Assembly: GCA_963678085.1 (NCBI GenBank)
Contig: OY782680.1
Coordinates: forward strand, 310,001 to 374,000
Direction of reading: 5' to 3'
DNA length: 64,000 nt
DNA from: Aliishimia sp963678085
GTDB lineage: Bacteria; Pseudomonadota; Alphaproteobacteria; Rhodobacterales; Rhodobacteraceae
The notes under the pieces are model-generated. The model was not told where the DNA came from and made no database searches. It saw only the letters and a list, made by a program, of their open reading frames with translations. This document shows positions 45,580-54,925 of the stretch, in pieces. A program made the position numbers and the translations under genes. The first letter of the stretch is position 1; each line of letters opens with the position of its first letter.

Positions 45580-46311
45580 ATGAAAAAACTGACACTGAGC
45601 GCGCTGGCGCTAACCTTGACCGCTGGCATGGCCTTTGCTGGTAGCCATTCTGTGGTGCGCATGGGCACCGAGGGCGCTTACCCTCCCTATAACTTCATCA
45701 ATGATGCGGGCGAAGTGGATGGCTTCGAGCGCGAGTTGGGCGATGAGCTGTGTAAGCGCGCGGAGCTGACTTGCGAATGGGTTAAGAATGACTGGGACAG
45801 CATTATCCCGAACTTGGTTGGAGGCAATTACGACACCATCATCGCGGGGATGTCCATCACCGATGAGCGCGACGAAGTGATTGATTTCACCCAAGATTAT
45901 TACCCGCCTGCAGCCTCCGCCTTTGTTGCAGCTTCTGAGGGTGTGGATCTAAGCGGTGGCATTATCGCAGCGCAAACGGCGACAATCCAAGCTGGCTATG
46001 TGGCAGAAAGCGGCGCGACTTTGGTTGAGTTCGCAACCCCCGAGGAGACCGTTGCCGCTGTGCGCAATGGCGAAGCGGATGCGGTTTTTGCGGATAAAGA
46101 TTATCTGGTGCCTCTGGTTGAGGAATCCTCAGGCGCGTTGATGTTTGTCGGCGAGGATGTGGCTTTGGGCGGCGGCGTCGGCATGGGGCTGCGCGAAACC
46201 GATGGCGAGCTGAAAGCGAAATTTGACGCGGCGATTACCTCCATGAAAGAAGATGGCTCGCTGAACGCTATGTTGATCAAATGGTTCGGTGAAGGCACGG
46301 CGACCTACTAA
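45580..46311 (+). CDS. ABC transporter periplasmic substrate-binding protein
   Basis: 243 residues with a signal peptide (LTLSALALTLTAGMAFAGSH). Family 3 solute-binding fold: GTEGAYPPYNFINDAGEVDG FERELGDELC, then WDSIIPNLVGGNYDTIIAGM, FADKDYLVPLVEESS and a C-terminal LIKWFGEGTA. Arginine, lysine or another basic amino acid is the usual ligand class; the downstream putrescine-type enzymes suggest an amine or its gamma-glutamyl conjugate. A strong hairpin follows the gene. Confidence 0.85.
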   Translation: MKKLTLSALALTLTAGMAFAGSHSVVRMGTEGAYPPYNFINDAGEVDGFERELGDELCKRAELTCEWVKNDWDSIIPNLVGGNYDTIIAGMSITDERDEVIDFTQDYYPPAASAFVAASEGVDLSGGIIAAQTATIQAGYVAESGATLVEFATPEETVAAVRNGEADAVFADKDYLVPLVEESSGALMFVGEDVALGGGVGMGLRETDGELKAKFDAAITSMKEDGSLNAMLIKWFGEGTATY

Positions 46312-46322
46312 GCAACACAGAT

Positions 46323-46346
46323 CTGAGGGGGCGTCGTCCCCCTCAG
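46323..46346 (+). terminator. Intra-operon hairpin after the binding-protein gene
   Basis: CTGAGGGGG (46323-46331) and CCCCCTCAG (46338-46346) form a perfect 9-bp stem, followed by GCTTTTCG. Placed between the binding protein and the permeases, it probably gives partial termination or mRNA protection so that the binding protein is made in excess. Confidence 0.65.
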
Positions 46347-46359
46347 GCTTTTCGCGCAT

Positions 46360-47223
46360 ATGTTTGATTATTGCTCCGATCCCAGCCTGCTTGACGGGCT
46401 TACCTGGCTCAGTTGCTATCTAAGCACGGGCGTGCATTTTCAATTCTACCAAGCCTTTTTCATGGTGCTGGCTCTGCTTGCGGTCACGGCCCCGGTCGCG
46501 CTTGGCTTTGGGTTTATCGGCGCGGCCTCGGCGCGGGCGCGATTTTTTCCATTCTCTGTCTTGGGGCGCGGCTATATCGCCATTGTGCGCGGTGTGCCCG
46601 ATATCGCCTTTTTCCTCTTTTTCGTGATCGCGCTGGATCAAGGGTTTGAATGGCTGCGCCACCAAGCGCTGTGTCCCAATTGGTCTGAGCCGATCCGGCA
46701 GGGCGCGAATTTCCTTGTCTGCACCGAGGCCAAACTGCCGCTTGGAACCGCGCCGCAATGGGTGCATCAGAGCTATGCCTTTGTCCTTGCTGTCATCACC
46801 TTTGCGATCGTCTTTGGTGCCTTTGCCGCTAATGTGCTGTTTGGAGCCATGCAGGCCGTGCCAAATGGGCAGATTGAGGCGGGGCAGGCCTATGGGCTTT
46901 CGCAGCGTCAGGTGTTTTGGCGGGTGATCGTGCCGCAAATGTGGGTCTATGCGCTGCCGGGCCTGTCCAATCTGTGGCAAATTCTGATCAAAGCCACGCC
47001 ACTGTTATTCCTGCTCGGCATTGAGGATGTGGTCTATTGGGCGCGCGAGCTGGGCGGAACCAAAACCGCGCGCTTTTCCGATTACCCCCATGGGGATTGG
47101 CGCATGTGGTATTTCCTGGCGCTCTTGGTGTTTTACCTTGCGATGACCTGGGGCTCTGAAAAGCTGCTTGCGCGCCTCTCGCGCCGCCTGTCGCGGGGCC
47201 AAGCAACTATGGGGGCCACATGA
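46360..47223 (+). CDS. ABC transporter permease (first of pair)
   Basis: 287 residues, about five to six transmembrane helices. The cytoplasmic EAA loop is in GQIEAGQAYGLSQRQVFWRV IVPQM. The family is HisQ/HisM-like. The periplasmic insert with CPNWSEPIRQ is longer than usual. The ATG of the next permease overlaps its stop by 4 bp. Confidence 0.88.
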   Translation: MFDYCSDPSLLDGLTWLSCYLSTGVHFQFYQAFFMVLALLAVTAPVALGFGFIGAASARARFFPFSVLGRGYIAIVRGVPDIAFFLFFVIALDQGFEWLRHQALCPNWSEPIRQGANFLVCTEAKLPLGTAPQWVHQSYAFVLAVITFAIVFGAFAANVLFGAMQAVPNGQIEAGQAYGLSQRQVFWRVIVPQMWVYALPGLSNLWQILIKATPLLFLLGIEDVVYWARELGGTKTARFSDYPHGDWRMWYFLALLVFYLAMTWGSEKLLARLSRRLSRGQATMGAT

Positions 47224-48026
47224 GCTGCCTGCAAACTGTTCAGGATTACGCCCTGCGCTCGGTTGGATTTGGAGAGCGCTTGCTGCCCCGCTCTGACTTT
47301 ACCCTATGTGAGCATTTCACCTTGATCGGCTCTGGCATGATCTGGAACGTGTATTTCGGCACGCTGGCACTGGCCTTTGGGTTTTTCCTGGCCACCGGCC
47401 TTGCGCTTGCCAAAGCCGCCAAGAACCCCTTGCTGCGCAAACCGGCCGAGGGCTTTATTTTCCTGTTTCGTGGCTCGCCTCTCTTTATCCAGTTCTTTTT
47501 CGCCTATTTCTTTTTCCTCAGCCTGAAATCCACCAATAGCTTTTTCGACCCCTTTACCTCGGCTTGGCTTGGGGCTCTGATCGTGTTGTTTTTCAACACC
47601 GCCGCTTATTCTGCGCAGATTTTTCATGGCGCGCTCTTGTCGATCCCCAAGGGCGAGGTCGAGGCGGCTGACGCCTATGGGCTCTCGGGCTGGTCGCGCT
47701 TTCGACGGGTGATTTGGCCCACCATGTTGCGGCTGGCTTGGCCGTCCTACACGAATGAGGCGATCTTTCTCTTTCACGCCACAACGCTGGTGTTTTTCTC
47801 TGGCTTTCCCGCCTGGCAGCAACGGGGCGATGCGCTCTATTATGCCAGCTATTTTGCGGATAAGACCTTTAACCCGTTCATCCCTTACCCGATCCTGGCC
47901 TTTTACTTTGTGCTGCTCACGCTGGTGATTATCTGGCTCTTTGGCCGCATCAACCGCCGTCTGAACCGCCATTTGCCGCAAAACGCACGCCCCAAACTGC
48001 GCCTACGTCCCAATTTGTTGCGCTAG
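47220..48026 (+). CDS. ABC transporter permease (second of pair)
   Basis: 268 residues. GSGMIWNVYFGTLALAFGFF leads the permease domain; the EAA loop is GEVEAADAYGLSGWSRFRRV; the basic C-terminus is cytoplasmic. It forms the channel with the preceding permease. The first 40 residues (ALRSVGFGERLLPRSDFTLC) precede helix 1 and are typical of this clade. Confidence 0.88.
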   Translation: MSCLQTVQDYALRSVGFGERLLPRSDFTLCEHFTLIGSGMIWNVYFGTLALAFGFFLATGLALAKAAKNPLLRKPAEGFIFLFRGSPLFIQFFFAYFFFLSLKSTNSFFDPFTSAWLGALIVLFFNTAAYSAQIFHGALLSIPKGEVEAADAYGLSGWSRFRRVIWPTMLRLAWPSYTNEAIFLFHATTLVFFSGFPAWQQRGDALYYASYFADKTFNPFIPYPILAFYFVLLTLVIIWLFGRINRRLNRHLPQNARPKLRLRPNLLR

Positions 48027-48065
48027 GCGTGAAATTGCGCCAAGAGTGAGCGCAGGAGCTTTGAG

Positions 48066-48752
48066 ATGAAAATAGGTATCTTGGTCACAGGGCATGTTCC
48101 CGAAGAGTTGCAGCCGGAATTCGGGCAATATGACCGGATGTTCAGTGAGTTTCTGCAAGGGTTTGCATTCGAATTTGAATCCTGGTTTGTTGTGGATGGC
48201 AAGTTTCCAAGCGGACCCGAGGCCGCTGACGGTTGGCTCATAACCGGCTCAAAACATGGTGCCTATGAAGATCATCCGTGGATAGCGCCGCTTGAGGATC
48301 TCATCCGTCAGATTTCTGCGGCCAAGCGCCCGCTTGTCGGGATTTGCTTCGGGCATCAGATTATCGCGCAGGCTTTGGGCGGGCGCGTTGTAAAGTTTGA
48401 TAAAGGCTGGTCCGTGGGGCGCACTGAGTATCAAACCGCAGGCGGCCCGCTGACGTTAAACGCGTGGCATCAAGATCAAGTGGTCGCGCTGCCCGAGGGC
48501 GCTGAGGTCATTGCCTCAAGCGAGTTTTGCGAAAATGCGGCGCTGGTTTATGGGGATCATATCCTGACCTATCAACCGCACCCGGAATTTGAAGCGTCCT
48601 ACACCAACGGTTTGATCACCTATCGCGGCGAGGGGATCGTGCCAGGACCGCTGCTTGAAACCGCCTCGGGCCAGCTTGGCGAGCCCACGGATGGAAAGCA
48701 AATCGCAACACATATTGCCCAGTTTTTCAAAAACGCACAGGTGCCTGCATGA
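48066..48752 (+). CDS. Class I glutamine amidotransferase-like hydrolase
   Basis: 228 residues. Catalytic triad: Cys in LVGICFGHQIIAQALGG, His and Glu in TYQPHPEFEASY. There is no partner synthase domain, so it is a free-standing hydrolase. In this cluster a role in cleaving a gamma-glutamyl compound (PuuD-like) fits, though the sequence is closer to the GMP-synthase-like GATase group than to PuuD itself. Its stop overlaps the next ATG by 4 bp. Confidence 0.8.
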   Translation: MKIGILVTGHVPEELQPEFGQYDRMFSEFLQGFAFEFESWFVVDGKFPSGPEAADGWLITGSKHGAYEDHPWIAPLEDLIRQISAAKRPLVGICFGHQIIAQALGGRVVKFDKGWSVGRTEYQTAGGPLTLNAWHQDQVVALPEGAEVIASSEFCENAALVYGDHILTYQPHPEFEASYTNGLITYRGEGIVPGPLLETASGQLGEPTDGKQIATHIAQFFKNAQVPA

Positions 48753-50107
48753 GCGATTGGCTAGATAAACTCCCCGACACGGCCCGCGCTTATCTTGAGG
48801 GGCGGCGCTTGGATGAGGTGGAATGCATTATCGCTGACCTACCCGGAATCGCGCGCGGCAAAGCGGTGCCCGCCAGCAAATTCGCACGACAAGAGTATTT
48901 CCACCTGCCCGATTCCATCTTCTTTCAAACCCTCACAGGGGGCTGGGGCGAGGCGGCGGATGATGATGGGTTCATCGAAAAGGATATGATCCTACGCCCT
49001 GATTTCACCACAACCACTGCCGCACCCTGGACCGGGGATTGGACGTTGCAAGTGATCCATGACGCCTTTGATCGCCATGGCGAGCCCGTGCCGTTCGCGC
49101 CGCGAAACGTGCTGCGCCGGGTCGTTGAACTTTATCGCGCGCAGGGTTGGGAGCCGGTCGTCGCCCCAGAGATGGAATTCTTTTTGGTAGCGCGCAACAC
49201 GGACCCGGCCAAAGATATCGAACCGATGATGGGCCGCTCGGGCCGTCCGGCTGCGGCGCGTCAAGCCTACTCCATGACCGCCGTGGATGAATTCGGCCCG
49301 GTGATCGATGATATTTACGATTTTGCCGAGGCGCAGGGCTTTGAGATTGATGGCATCACCCAAGAGGGCGGCGCGGGCCAGCTTGAGATCAACCTGAGGC
49401 ACGGCGATCCGATCAAGTTGGCCGATGAGGTGTTTTACTTCAAACGGCTCATCCGCGAGGCGGCGCTGCGCCATGATTGCTTTGCGACCTTTATGGCCAA
49501 ACCGATTGCCGCAGAACCTGGCTCAGCCATGCATATTCACCACTCGATCCTGGATCGCGAGACCGGCCAGAACATCTTTTCAGGACCGCAAGGGGGTGAG
49601 ACGGATGCGTTTTTCTACTTCATCGCCGGGCTGCAAAACCATCTGCCAAACGCGCTGGCGGTGCTTGCACCCTATGTGAATAGCTACCGGCGCTTTGTGA
49701 AAGATCACGCTGCGCCAATCAATCTGGAATGGGCGCGGGATAATCGCACAACGGGAATTCGTGTGCCGCTCTCAGGGCCAGAGGCACGGCGCATTGAAAA
49801 CCGCATCGCAGGTATGGATTGCAACCCTTACCTAGGCATCGCCGCTTCACTGGCTTGTGGCTATCTTGGTCTGATGGAGGCCCGCCGCCCGGACCGCCAA
49901 TTTAAGGGCGATGCCTATGAGGGCGATGGCGATCTGCCCCGTGATATGGGTCATGCGTTGGATCTGTTCAACCAAGCCACAGCGCTGCATGAGATCCTAA
50001 GCCCGGAATTTGCACGGGTCTATGAGATCGTGAAACGCGCGGAATACGAAGAATTTCTGTCGGTGATTTCCCCTTGGGAGCGCGAGCATCTCTTGCTCAA
50101 TGTGTAG
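48749..50107 (+). CDS. Glutamine synthetase-family ligase (gamma-glutamylpolyamine type)
   Basis: 452 residues. Active-site regions: PEMEFFLVARNTDP, ITQEGGAGQLEINLRHGDPI, CFATFMAKPIAAEPGSAMHI HHS, and VKDHAAPINLEWARDNRTTG. The tyrosine adenylylation motif of GlnA is missing, as in PuuA-type enzymes that join glutamate to putrescine or other amines. Placed between a GATase and a FAD oxidase, the same set as puuA-puuD-puuB. Substrate is inferred. Confidence 0.8.
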   Translation: MSDWLDKLPDTARAYLEGRRLDEVECIIADLPGIARGKAVPASKFARQEYFHLPDSIFFQTLTGGWGEAADDDGFIEKDMILRPDFTTTTAAPWTGDWTLQVIHDAFDRHGEPVPFAPRNVLRRVVELYRAQGWEPVVAPEMEFFLVARNTDPAKDIEPMMGRSGRPAAARQAYSMTAVDEFGPVIDDIYDFAEAQGFEIDGITQEGGAGQLEINLRHGDPIKLADEVFYFKRLIREAALRHDCFATFMAKPIAAEPGSAMHIHHSILDRETGQNIFSGPQGGETDAFFYFIAGLQNHLPNALAVLAPYVNSYRRFVKDHAAPINLEWARDNRTTGIRVPLSGPEARRIENRIAGMDCNPYLGIAASLACGYLGLMEARRPDRQFKGDAYEGDGDLPRDMGHALDLFNQATALHEILSPEFARVYEIVKRAEYEEFLSVISPWEREHLLLNV

Positions 50108-50110
50108 GCT

Positions 50111-51412
50111 ATGAACCTGCTCTACCAAAATGATGCGCGCGGCACCTATCCCGCCAGCTATTATGCGGCCACGGCCACGTCGCTTGAGCCCTTCGCCCCG
50201 CTTACGGGAGAGGTTCGGGCCGATGTGTGCGTAATCGGTGCCGGCTTTACCGGGCTTTCTGCGGCGCTGCATTTGGCCGAGGCCGGGCGCAAGGTCGTGC
50301 TGCTTGAGGCGCAGCGTATTGGTTTCGGGGCTTCGGGGCGCAATGGTGGGCAGCTTGGCTCGGGACAGCGCCGTGATCAGCTAGAGCTGGAAAAGATGGT
50401 TGGGCACGATCATGCGCGCAGGCTTTGGGAGTTGGGCGAGGATGCCAAGGCGCGGGTGCGCGCTCTGACCCAGAAACATGATATCGATTGTGATCTGCGC
50501 GATGGTATCGCCTGGGCGGGCTCCACGGATTCCGAAGTGCAGCACTTGCATGCTTACGCCGGTCACATGAAAACCCGCTACGGCTATGAAATCACGAGCC
50601 TTGATCAGGAGAGCTTTGTTCAGATCTGCCCCTCATATGCCTACCGTGGCGGCATCTTGGATATGGGCGCGGCGCATCTGCATCCGCTCAAACTGACATT
50701 TGGGCTGGCGCGTGCATGTGTGGCTGCAGGAGTGCAGATCTTTGAGGGCAGCGAAGTCACTGCGCTAGAGCAGGGGGCCAAGGCGCTTGTGACAACGCAT
50801 CAGGGCAGGGTGCGGGCCGATCACGTGATCCTGGCGACCAATGGCTATTCGCAAAACCTATCTGGCCGCATCGCGCGCCATGTGATGCCCATCAACAATT
50901 TCATCGTCGCCACCGAACCGCTTGGCCCCCGCACCGCACAGGTGCTGGCCCGTGATATCGCCGTGGCCGATGATCGCTTTGTGATCAATTACTTTCGGCT
51001 CAGCGCCGATGGGCGGCTGCTTTTTGGCGGCGGGGAGAGTTACGGCACCAAATTTCCGCGTGACGTTCAGGCTAAAGCGCATAAACCCATGCTTGAGATC
51101 TTCCCGCATCTAAAAGATGTGGCGATTGACTATGCCTGGGGCGGCACGCTGGCCATCACAATGAAGCGCATGCCCTATCTGGCGCAGCTGGCCCCCAATG
51201 TGCTTTCGGCTTCGGGCTATTCGGGTCACGGGGTGGGCAATGCAATCCAGGCCGGAGCCTTTATGGCTGAGGCCGTGCAGGGACAATCGAGCGGGTTTGA
51301 AACCTTTGCCGCGCTGCCTCATATGCCCTTTCCAGGTGGAGCGAGTGCCCGTGCGCCACTACTGGCGCTGGCCATGACTTGGTACTCTTTGCGCGACCGC
51401 CTCGGATTTTAA
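50111..51412 (+). CDS. FAD-dependent oxidoreductase (gamma-glutamylputrescine oxidase-like)
   Basis: 433 residues of the DAO fold. Dinucleotide motif VCVIGAGFTGLSAALHLAEA, then LEAQRIGFGASGRNGGQLGS (typical of PuuB/OrdL), NGYSQNLSGRIARHVMPINN, and SASGYSGHGVGNAIQAGAFM near the C-terminus. It oxidises a substrate amine with release of H2O2 in this family. Three bases follow the ligase stop before its ATG; last gene of the cluster. Confidence 0.85.
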   Translation: MNLLYQNDARGTYPASYYAATATSLEPFAPLTGEVRADVCVIGAGFTGLSAALHLAEAGRKVVLLEAQRIGFGASGRNGGQLGSGQRRDQLELEKMVGHDHARRLWELGEDAKARVRALTQKHDIDCDLRDGIAWAGSTDSEVQHLHAYAGHMKTRYGYEITSLDQESFVQICPSYAYRGGILDMGAAHLHPLKLTFGLARACVAAGVQIFEGSEVTALEQGAKALVTTHQGRVRADHVILATNGYSQNLSGRIARHVMPINNFIVATEPLGPRTAQVLARDIAVADDRFVINYFRLSADGRLLFGGGESYGTKFPRDVQAKAHKPMLEIFPHLKDVAIDYAWGGTLAITMKRMPYLAQLAPNVLSASGYSGHGVGNAIQAGAFMAEAVQGQSSGFETFAALPHMPFPGGASARAPLLALAMTWYSLRDRLGF

Positions 51413-51512
51413 GTCACACAATGCGGTTTTTGTGCCTGCAGCAAAACGTCCACTTTCTGCGCATTGCTCCTTAGTATAAGATTTGCGAAAGTTATGAATA
51501 AGGATTCGTAAA

Positions 51513-52703
51513 ATGTCCCAACTTCCCGACGCACATGCCGCTGATCCGATCCCGTCCCGCGTGATGGTGGAGATCGAAAAACTTATGCAATCTGGGGATC
51601 TATTTCGCTATACCGCGCCGCAAGATGCGCCGGTTGCCCTGCTTGAGGCGGAATTTGCGCAGATGATGGGCATGAAATATGCGCTGGCCGTGTCGTCTTG
51701 CTCGGCTGCTTTGTTCTTGTCTCTCAAGGCACTTGGCCTGCCTCGTGATGCGCGCGTGCTTATCCCCGGCTTTACCTTCGCAGCTGTGCCCTCCTCGGTC
51801 ATGCATGCTGATTGCCTGCCCGTGCTGTGTGAAGTGGGCGCGAATTACCGGATCGATCTGGCGGATTTTGAAGCCAAGCTGGACCAGGATATCTCAGCGG
51901 TGATCATTAGCCATATGCGCGGCCATACCTCTGATATGGATGCGATCATGGCGCTTTGCGAGGCGCGCGATATTCCCGTGATCGAAGATGCGGCGCATTC
52001 GCTTGGCACGGTTTGGAAAGGGCGCAAGATCGGTACGATTGGCCGGGTTGGGTGTTTTTCCTTTCAATCTTACAAAATGCTGAATGCGGGCGAAGGCGGA
52101 ATGCTTATTACCGATGATGCAGATCTGGTGGCGCGCGCGATTATCATGTCCGGTGCTTATGAGCATAATTGGAAGAAACACCCGGTTCTGGCCGAGCCCT
52201 TTGCGAAATGGCAAAACCAGCTGCCGCTCTACAATCTGCGCCTCTCTAACCTGAGCGCGGCTGTGGTGCGCGCGCAATTGCCAGAACTGGTGGCGCGCTG
52301 TGAGAACGGGCTGCGCAATCACGATTACCTGGCTGAACTACTGAACGCGCACCCCCATATTGATGTGCCTGCACCGCTTGACGGCGAGAGCCGTGCACCG
52401 GACTCGATCCAGTTCAACCTGGTGGGGCTGTCAGATGTGCAGATCAATGAGTTTGCAAAATCCTCTGGCGCGGCTGGCGTCAAGGTGCAGGTCTTTGGCC
52501 AATCGGCAGATAATGCCCGCGCTTTTTGGAATTGGCAGTTTATCCCCGACCTCCCCGAGTTGCCGCAAACTCGCGAAATGCTCATGCGTGCTTGCGATGT
52601 GCGCCTACCAGTGCGGCTGACGAAAGCTGAGCTTGACGCAATTGCCCAGGTTCTCTTGGCGAGCCTCGATGCCATTTGTCATCAATCAATCGCCGCTGAA
52701 TAG
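51513..52703 (+). CDS. DegT/DnrJ/EryC1/StrS-family PLP aminotransferase
   Basis: 396 residues. The PLP lysine is in CFSFQSYKMLNAGEGGMLIT; also SSCSAALFLSLKALGLPRDA and ISHMRGHTSDMDAIMALCEA, with VIEDAAHSLGTVWKGRKIG. The family transfers amino groups to sugars or cyclic ketones. No sugar-nucleotide genes lie near, so the substrate is unknown; it could belong to the amine pathway upstream or be separate, being 100 bp downstream with its own possible promoter. Confidence 0.8.
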   Translation: MSQLPDAHAADPIPSRVMVEIEKLMQSGDLFRYTAPQDAPVALLEAEFAQMMGMKYALAVSSCSAALFLSLKALGLPRDARVLIPGFTFAAVPSSVMHADCLPVLCEVGANYRIDLADFEAKLDQDISAVIISHMRGHTSDMDAIMALCEARDIPVIEDAAHSLGTVWKGRKIGTIGRVGCFSFQSYKMLNAGEGGMLITDDADLVARAIIMSGAYEHNWKKHPVLAEPFAKWQNQLPLYNLRLSNLSAAVVRAQLPELVARCENGLRNHDYLAELLNAHPHIDVPAPLDGESRAPDSIQFNLVGLSDVQINEFAKSSGAAGVKVQVFGQSADNARAFWNWQFIPDLPELPQTREMLMRACDVRLPVRLTKAELDAIAQVLLASLDAICHQSIAAE

Positions 52704-52729
52704 TCGCGCTGTGATAAAGAAGAGGCCGC

Positions 52730-53815
52730 TCAGCGCGCGTGGCCCGATTTGTTGAGATACATGTCGTGATCGGCGCGCGAATAGAGCGCGTCGGGCGATT
52801 CCTTCGGGCTTGATCGCAGCGCAAGCCCAACCGCGGCCCCTGCTTCTATTGTCTCGCCCTCATAGGGGATGGGTAGCGTTAGCGCAGTTTTGATGCGCTG
52901 CACGATTTTCGCGGCATCTCGAATGGCGGGCCCCGTCAGGAAGGCGGCAAATTCATCTCCCCCCATACGCCCCACTTGATTAGCGGGCAAAATCTGGGTC
53001 AAACGCTGCGCCATGACCTTCAAAACTTCGTCCCCTGCTGCATGCCCATAGGTGTCATTCACCGGTTTAAACTTGTTCAGGTCGATCACCATCACCGCCA
53101 AATCATCATGCTCTTTGATCGCAGCGGACAAGCATTCGTCAAAAGCAAAGCGGTTCATGATCCCCGTCAGGCTGTCCCGGCGCGCCAACTTATCAAGCTC
53201 ATCCAAGTGATTGCGGGCAATGCGCATCGCGTCGGCATATGTGTGACGCGTTTGGGATTGACGGCCTAAAGCGGTAATCGCACCTATGCCATAAAACACG
53301 AACAAAAACGCGATAAATTCTGCCTCTCCTGGCAGGATAGGCGCACGATCAAGCGTCACCACAACATAACCAACCGCCCCGACACCCGGCAATGTTGCAA
53401 CCATATTGATCCAAGGAAACAAGGGCAGAAGCCCATGCCCCACAAAAGAATTCAGAATAATGGCCGCCATAAACAAAATACTCGCAACCAAAGCCCCTTG
53501 TGTCGGTATGGATGTTATTGCGAAGAGAAGCGCAAACCAGCAGACCAACGACACGGGCGGGCGCAAGGTCAGTGCAATCAGTAGGCCAAGGCTAAGATGT
53601 TGTTCATTTTCTGGAATTCTGCGTCTGAGATATTCGAACGAACCTTCGTTAAGGATAAAGAACGCTGCAAACCAAGGGATTAGATGGGCATGCTCATAAC
53701 GCCAAGCGATCAAGATCGCAACAACAACAGCAAAAAGTCGTGCAGGGACATCGGTCGAGTCTATCTCCGACGCCATTTTAGCTTGGGCGCAAAACACTTC
53801 GCGGGATAGCCACAT
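52730..53815 (-). CDS. Diguanylate cyclase (membrane-bound GGDEF protein)
   Basis: 361 residues. About six to seven transmembrane helices in the first 190 residues, then a GGDEF domain (about 200-355): LARRDSLTGIMNRFAFDECL, VMVIDLNKFKPVNDTYGHAA, GRMGGDEFAAFLTG (intact GGDEF). The inhibitory I-site RxxD, expected just before, reads LPAN, so product inhibition is likely lost. It makes c-di-GMP; the PilZ receptor at 13269 is a possible reader in the same window. Convergent with the DegT gene. Confidence 0.88.
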   Translation of the reverse strand: MWLSREVFCAQAKMASEIDSTDVPARLFAVVVAILIAWRYEHAHLIPWFAAFFILNEGSFEYLRRRIPENEQHLSLGLLIALTLRPPVSLVCWFALLFAITSIPTQGALVASILFMAAIILNSFVGHGLLPLFPWINMVATLPGVGAVGYVVVTLDRAPILPGEAEFIAFLFVFYGIGAITALGRQSQTRHTYADAMRIARNHLDELDKLARRDSLTGIMNRFAFDECLSAAIKEHDDLAVMVIDLNKFKPVNDTYGHAAGDEVLKVMAQRLTQILPANQVGRMGGDEFAAFLTGPAIRDAAKIVQRIKTALTLPIPYEGETIEAGAAVGLALRSSPKESPDALYSRADHDMYLNKSGHAR

Positions 53816-53882
53816 AACTCACCTACACAAATACCTAAGTGAGCTTACTCCAAAAAACCAAACAAACCATGAAACGGGCAAC

Positions 53883-53907
53883 AAAAAAGACGGCCCCAAA
53901 GGCCGCC
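53883..53907 (-). terminator. Rho-independent terminator of the rplM-rpsI operon
   Basis: On the minus strand GGCGGCC (53907-53901) pairs with GGCCGTC (53895-53889), one G-U pair, 5-base loop, followed by six T (53888-53883). It lies 28 bp past the rpsI stop. Confidence 0.85.
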
Positions 53908-53934
53908 TTTCTTGAACAAAGTTTCCAGAAAAGC

Positions 53935-54420
53935 TTAACGCTTGGAGAACTGGAAGCTCTTACGGGCTTTTGCCTTACCATATTTCTTACGCTCAACCAC
54001 ACGGCTGTCGCGGGTCAGGAAGCCGGCGGCTTTTAACGCGGCGCGCAGGGAGGGATCGTAAAGCTGCAGGGCTTTAGAAATACCGTGCTTGACCGCACCG
54101 GCTTGGCCGGACAGACCACCGCCCTTGACCGTTGCCATCACGTCAAACTGATCTGCGACACCGGCCACATCAAAGGGCTGGCGCAGGATCATTTGCAGCA
54201 CCGGGCGGGCAAAATATGCGGACATATCTTTGCCATTCACAGTCACTTTGCCAGAGCCGGGCTTGATCCAAACGCGGGCTACAGCGTCTTTACGTTTGCC
54301 TGTCGCATAAGAGCGGCCAAGCGAATCACGAACCGGCTCGCGCGGTGTGGAGTCTTGGGCCGCAGGAGCCTCACCAGCCACAGCGGCGAGATCTTCGAGC
54401 GTGTTGATTTCGTCAGCCAT
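53935..54420 (-). CDS. rpsI: Ribosomal protein S9
   Basis: 161 residues with an N-terminal alphaproteobacterial extension (about 30 residues, Glu/Ala rich). Core: SYATGKRKDAVARVWIKPGS, TVKGGGLSGQAGAVKHGISK, and the C-terminal KYGKAKARKSFQFSKR whose last Arg reaches the ribosomal P site. Five bases separate it from rplM. Confidence 0.96.
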   Translation of the reverse strand: MADEINTLEDLAAVAGEAPAAQDSTPREPVRDSLGRSYATGKRKDAVARVWIKPGSGKVTVNGKDMSAYFARPVLQMILRQPFDVAGVADQFDVMATVKGGGLSGQAGAVKHGISKALQLYDPSLRAALKAAGFLTRDSRVVERKKYGKAKARKSFQFSKR

Positions 54421-54425
54421 GTCAT

Positions 54426-54884
54426 TTAGCTCCGGGTGTTTTTCTTGTTCATAGATGCCACATCGAGCACCTCTGGGCTTTGCGCCTCATGCGGATGCTC
54501 AGCGCCCGCATAAACACGCAGGTTGGTCATCTGCTGACGGCTCAGGCGATTGCCTGGCAGCATGCGCTTGACCGCAAGGGTCACAACACGCTCTGGATGT
54601 GCGCCCTCAAGGATCTGCGCTTTAGTGCGCTCTTTGATCCCACCTGGGTGGCCTGTGTGCCAGTAATGCTTTTCTTCGCGCTTCTTGCCGGTCATTTGGA
54701 CTTTCTCGGCATTGATCACGATCACATTGTCGCCCATGTCCATATGAGGAGTAAACGTCGCCTTATGCTTGCCGCGCAGGCGCATGGCAATGATCGAGGC
54801 AAGACGGCCCAGAACGATGCCTTCGGCGTCGATCAGGATCCATTTCTTGTCAATCTCTGCCGGTGTTGCAGAATAGGTTTTCAT
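54426..54884 (-). CDS. rplM: Ribosomal protein L13
   Basis: 152 residues. Conserved WILIDAEGIVLGRLASIIAM, DNVIVINAEKVQMTGKK, YWHTGHPGGIKERT and HPERVVTLAVKRMLPGNRLS. First gene of the L13-S9 operon, with its own promoter at 54926-54953. Confidence 0.96.
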   Translation of the reverse strand: MKTYSATPAEIDKKWILIDAEGIVLGRLASIIAMRLRGKHKATFTPHMDMGDNVIVINAEKVQMTGKKREEKHYWHTGHPGGIKERTKAQILEGAHPERVVTLAVKRMLPGNRLSRQQMTNLRVYAGAEHPHEAQSPEVLDVASMNKKNTRS

Positions 54885-54925
54885 ATCTTCGTCCCGTGCT
54901 TGAGGGGTGAAATTCAGATTGCGCG

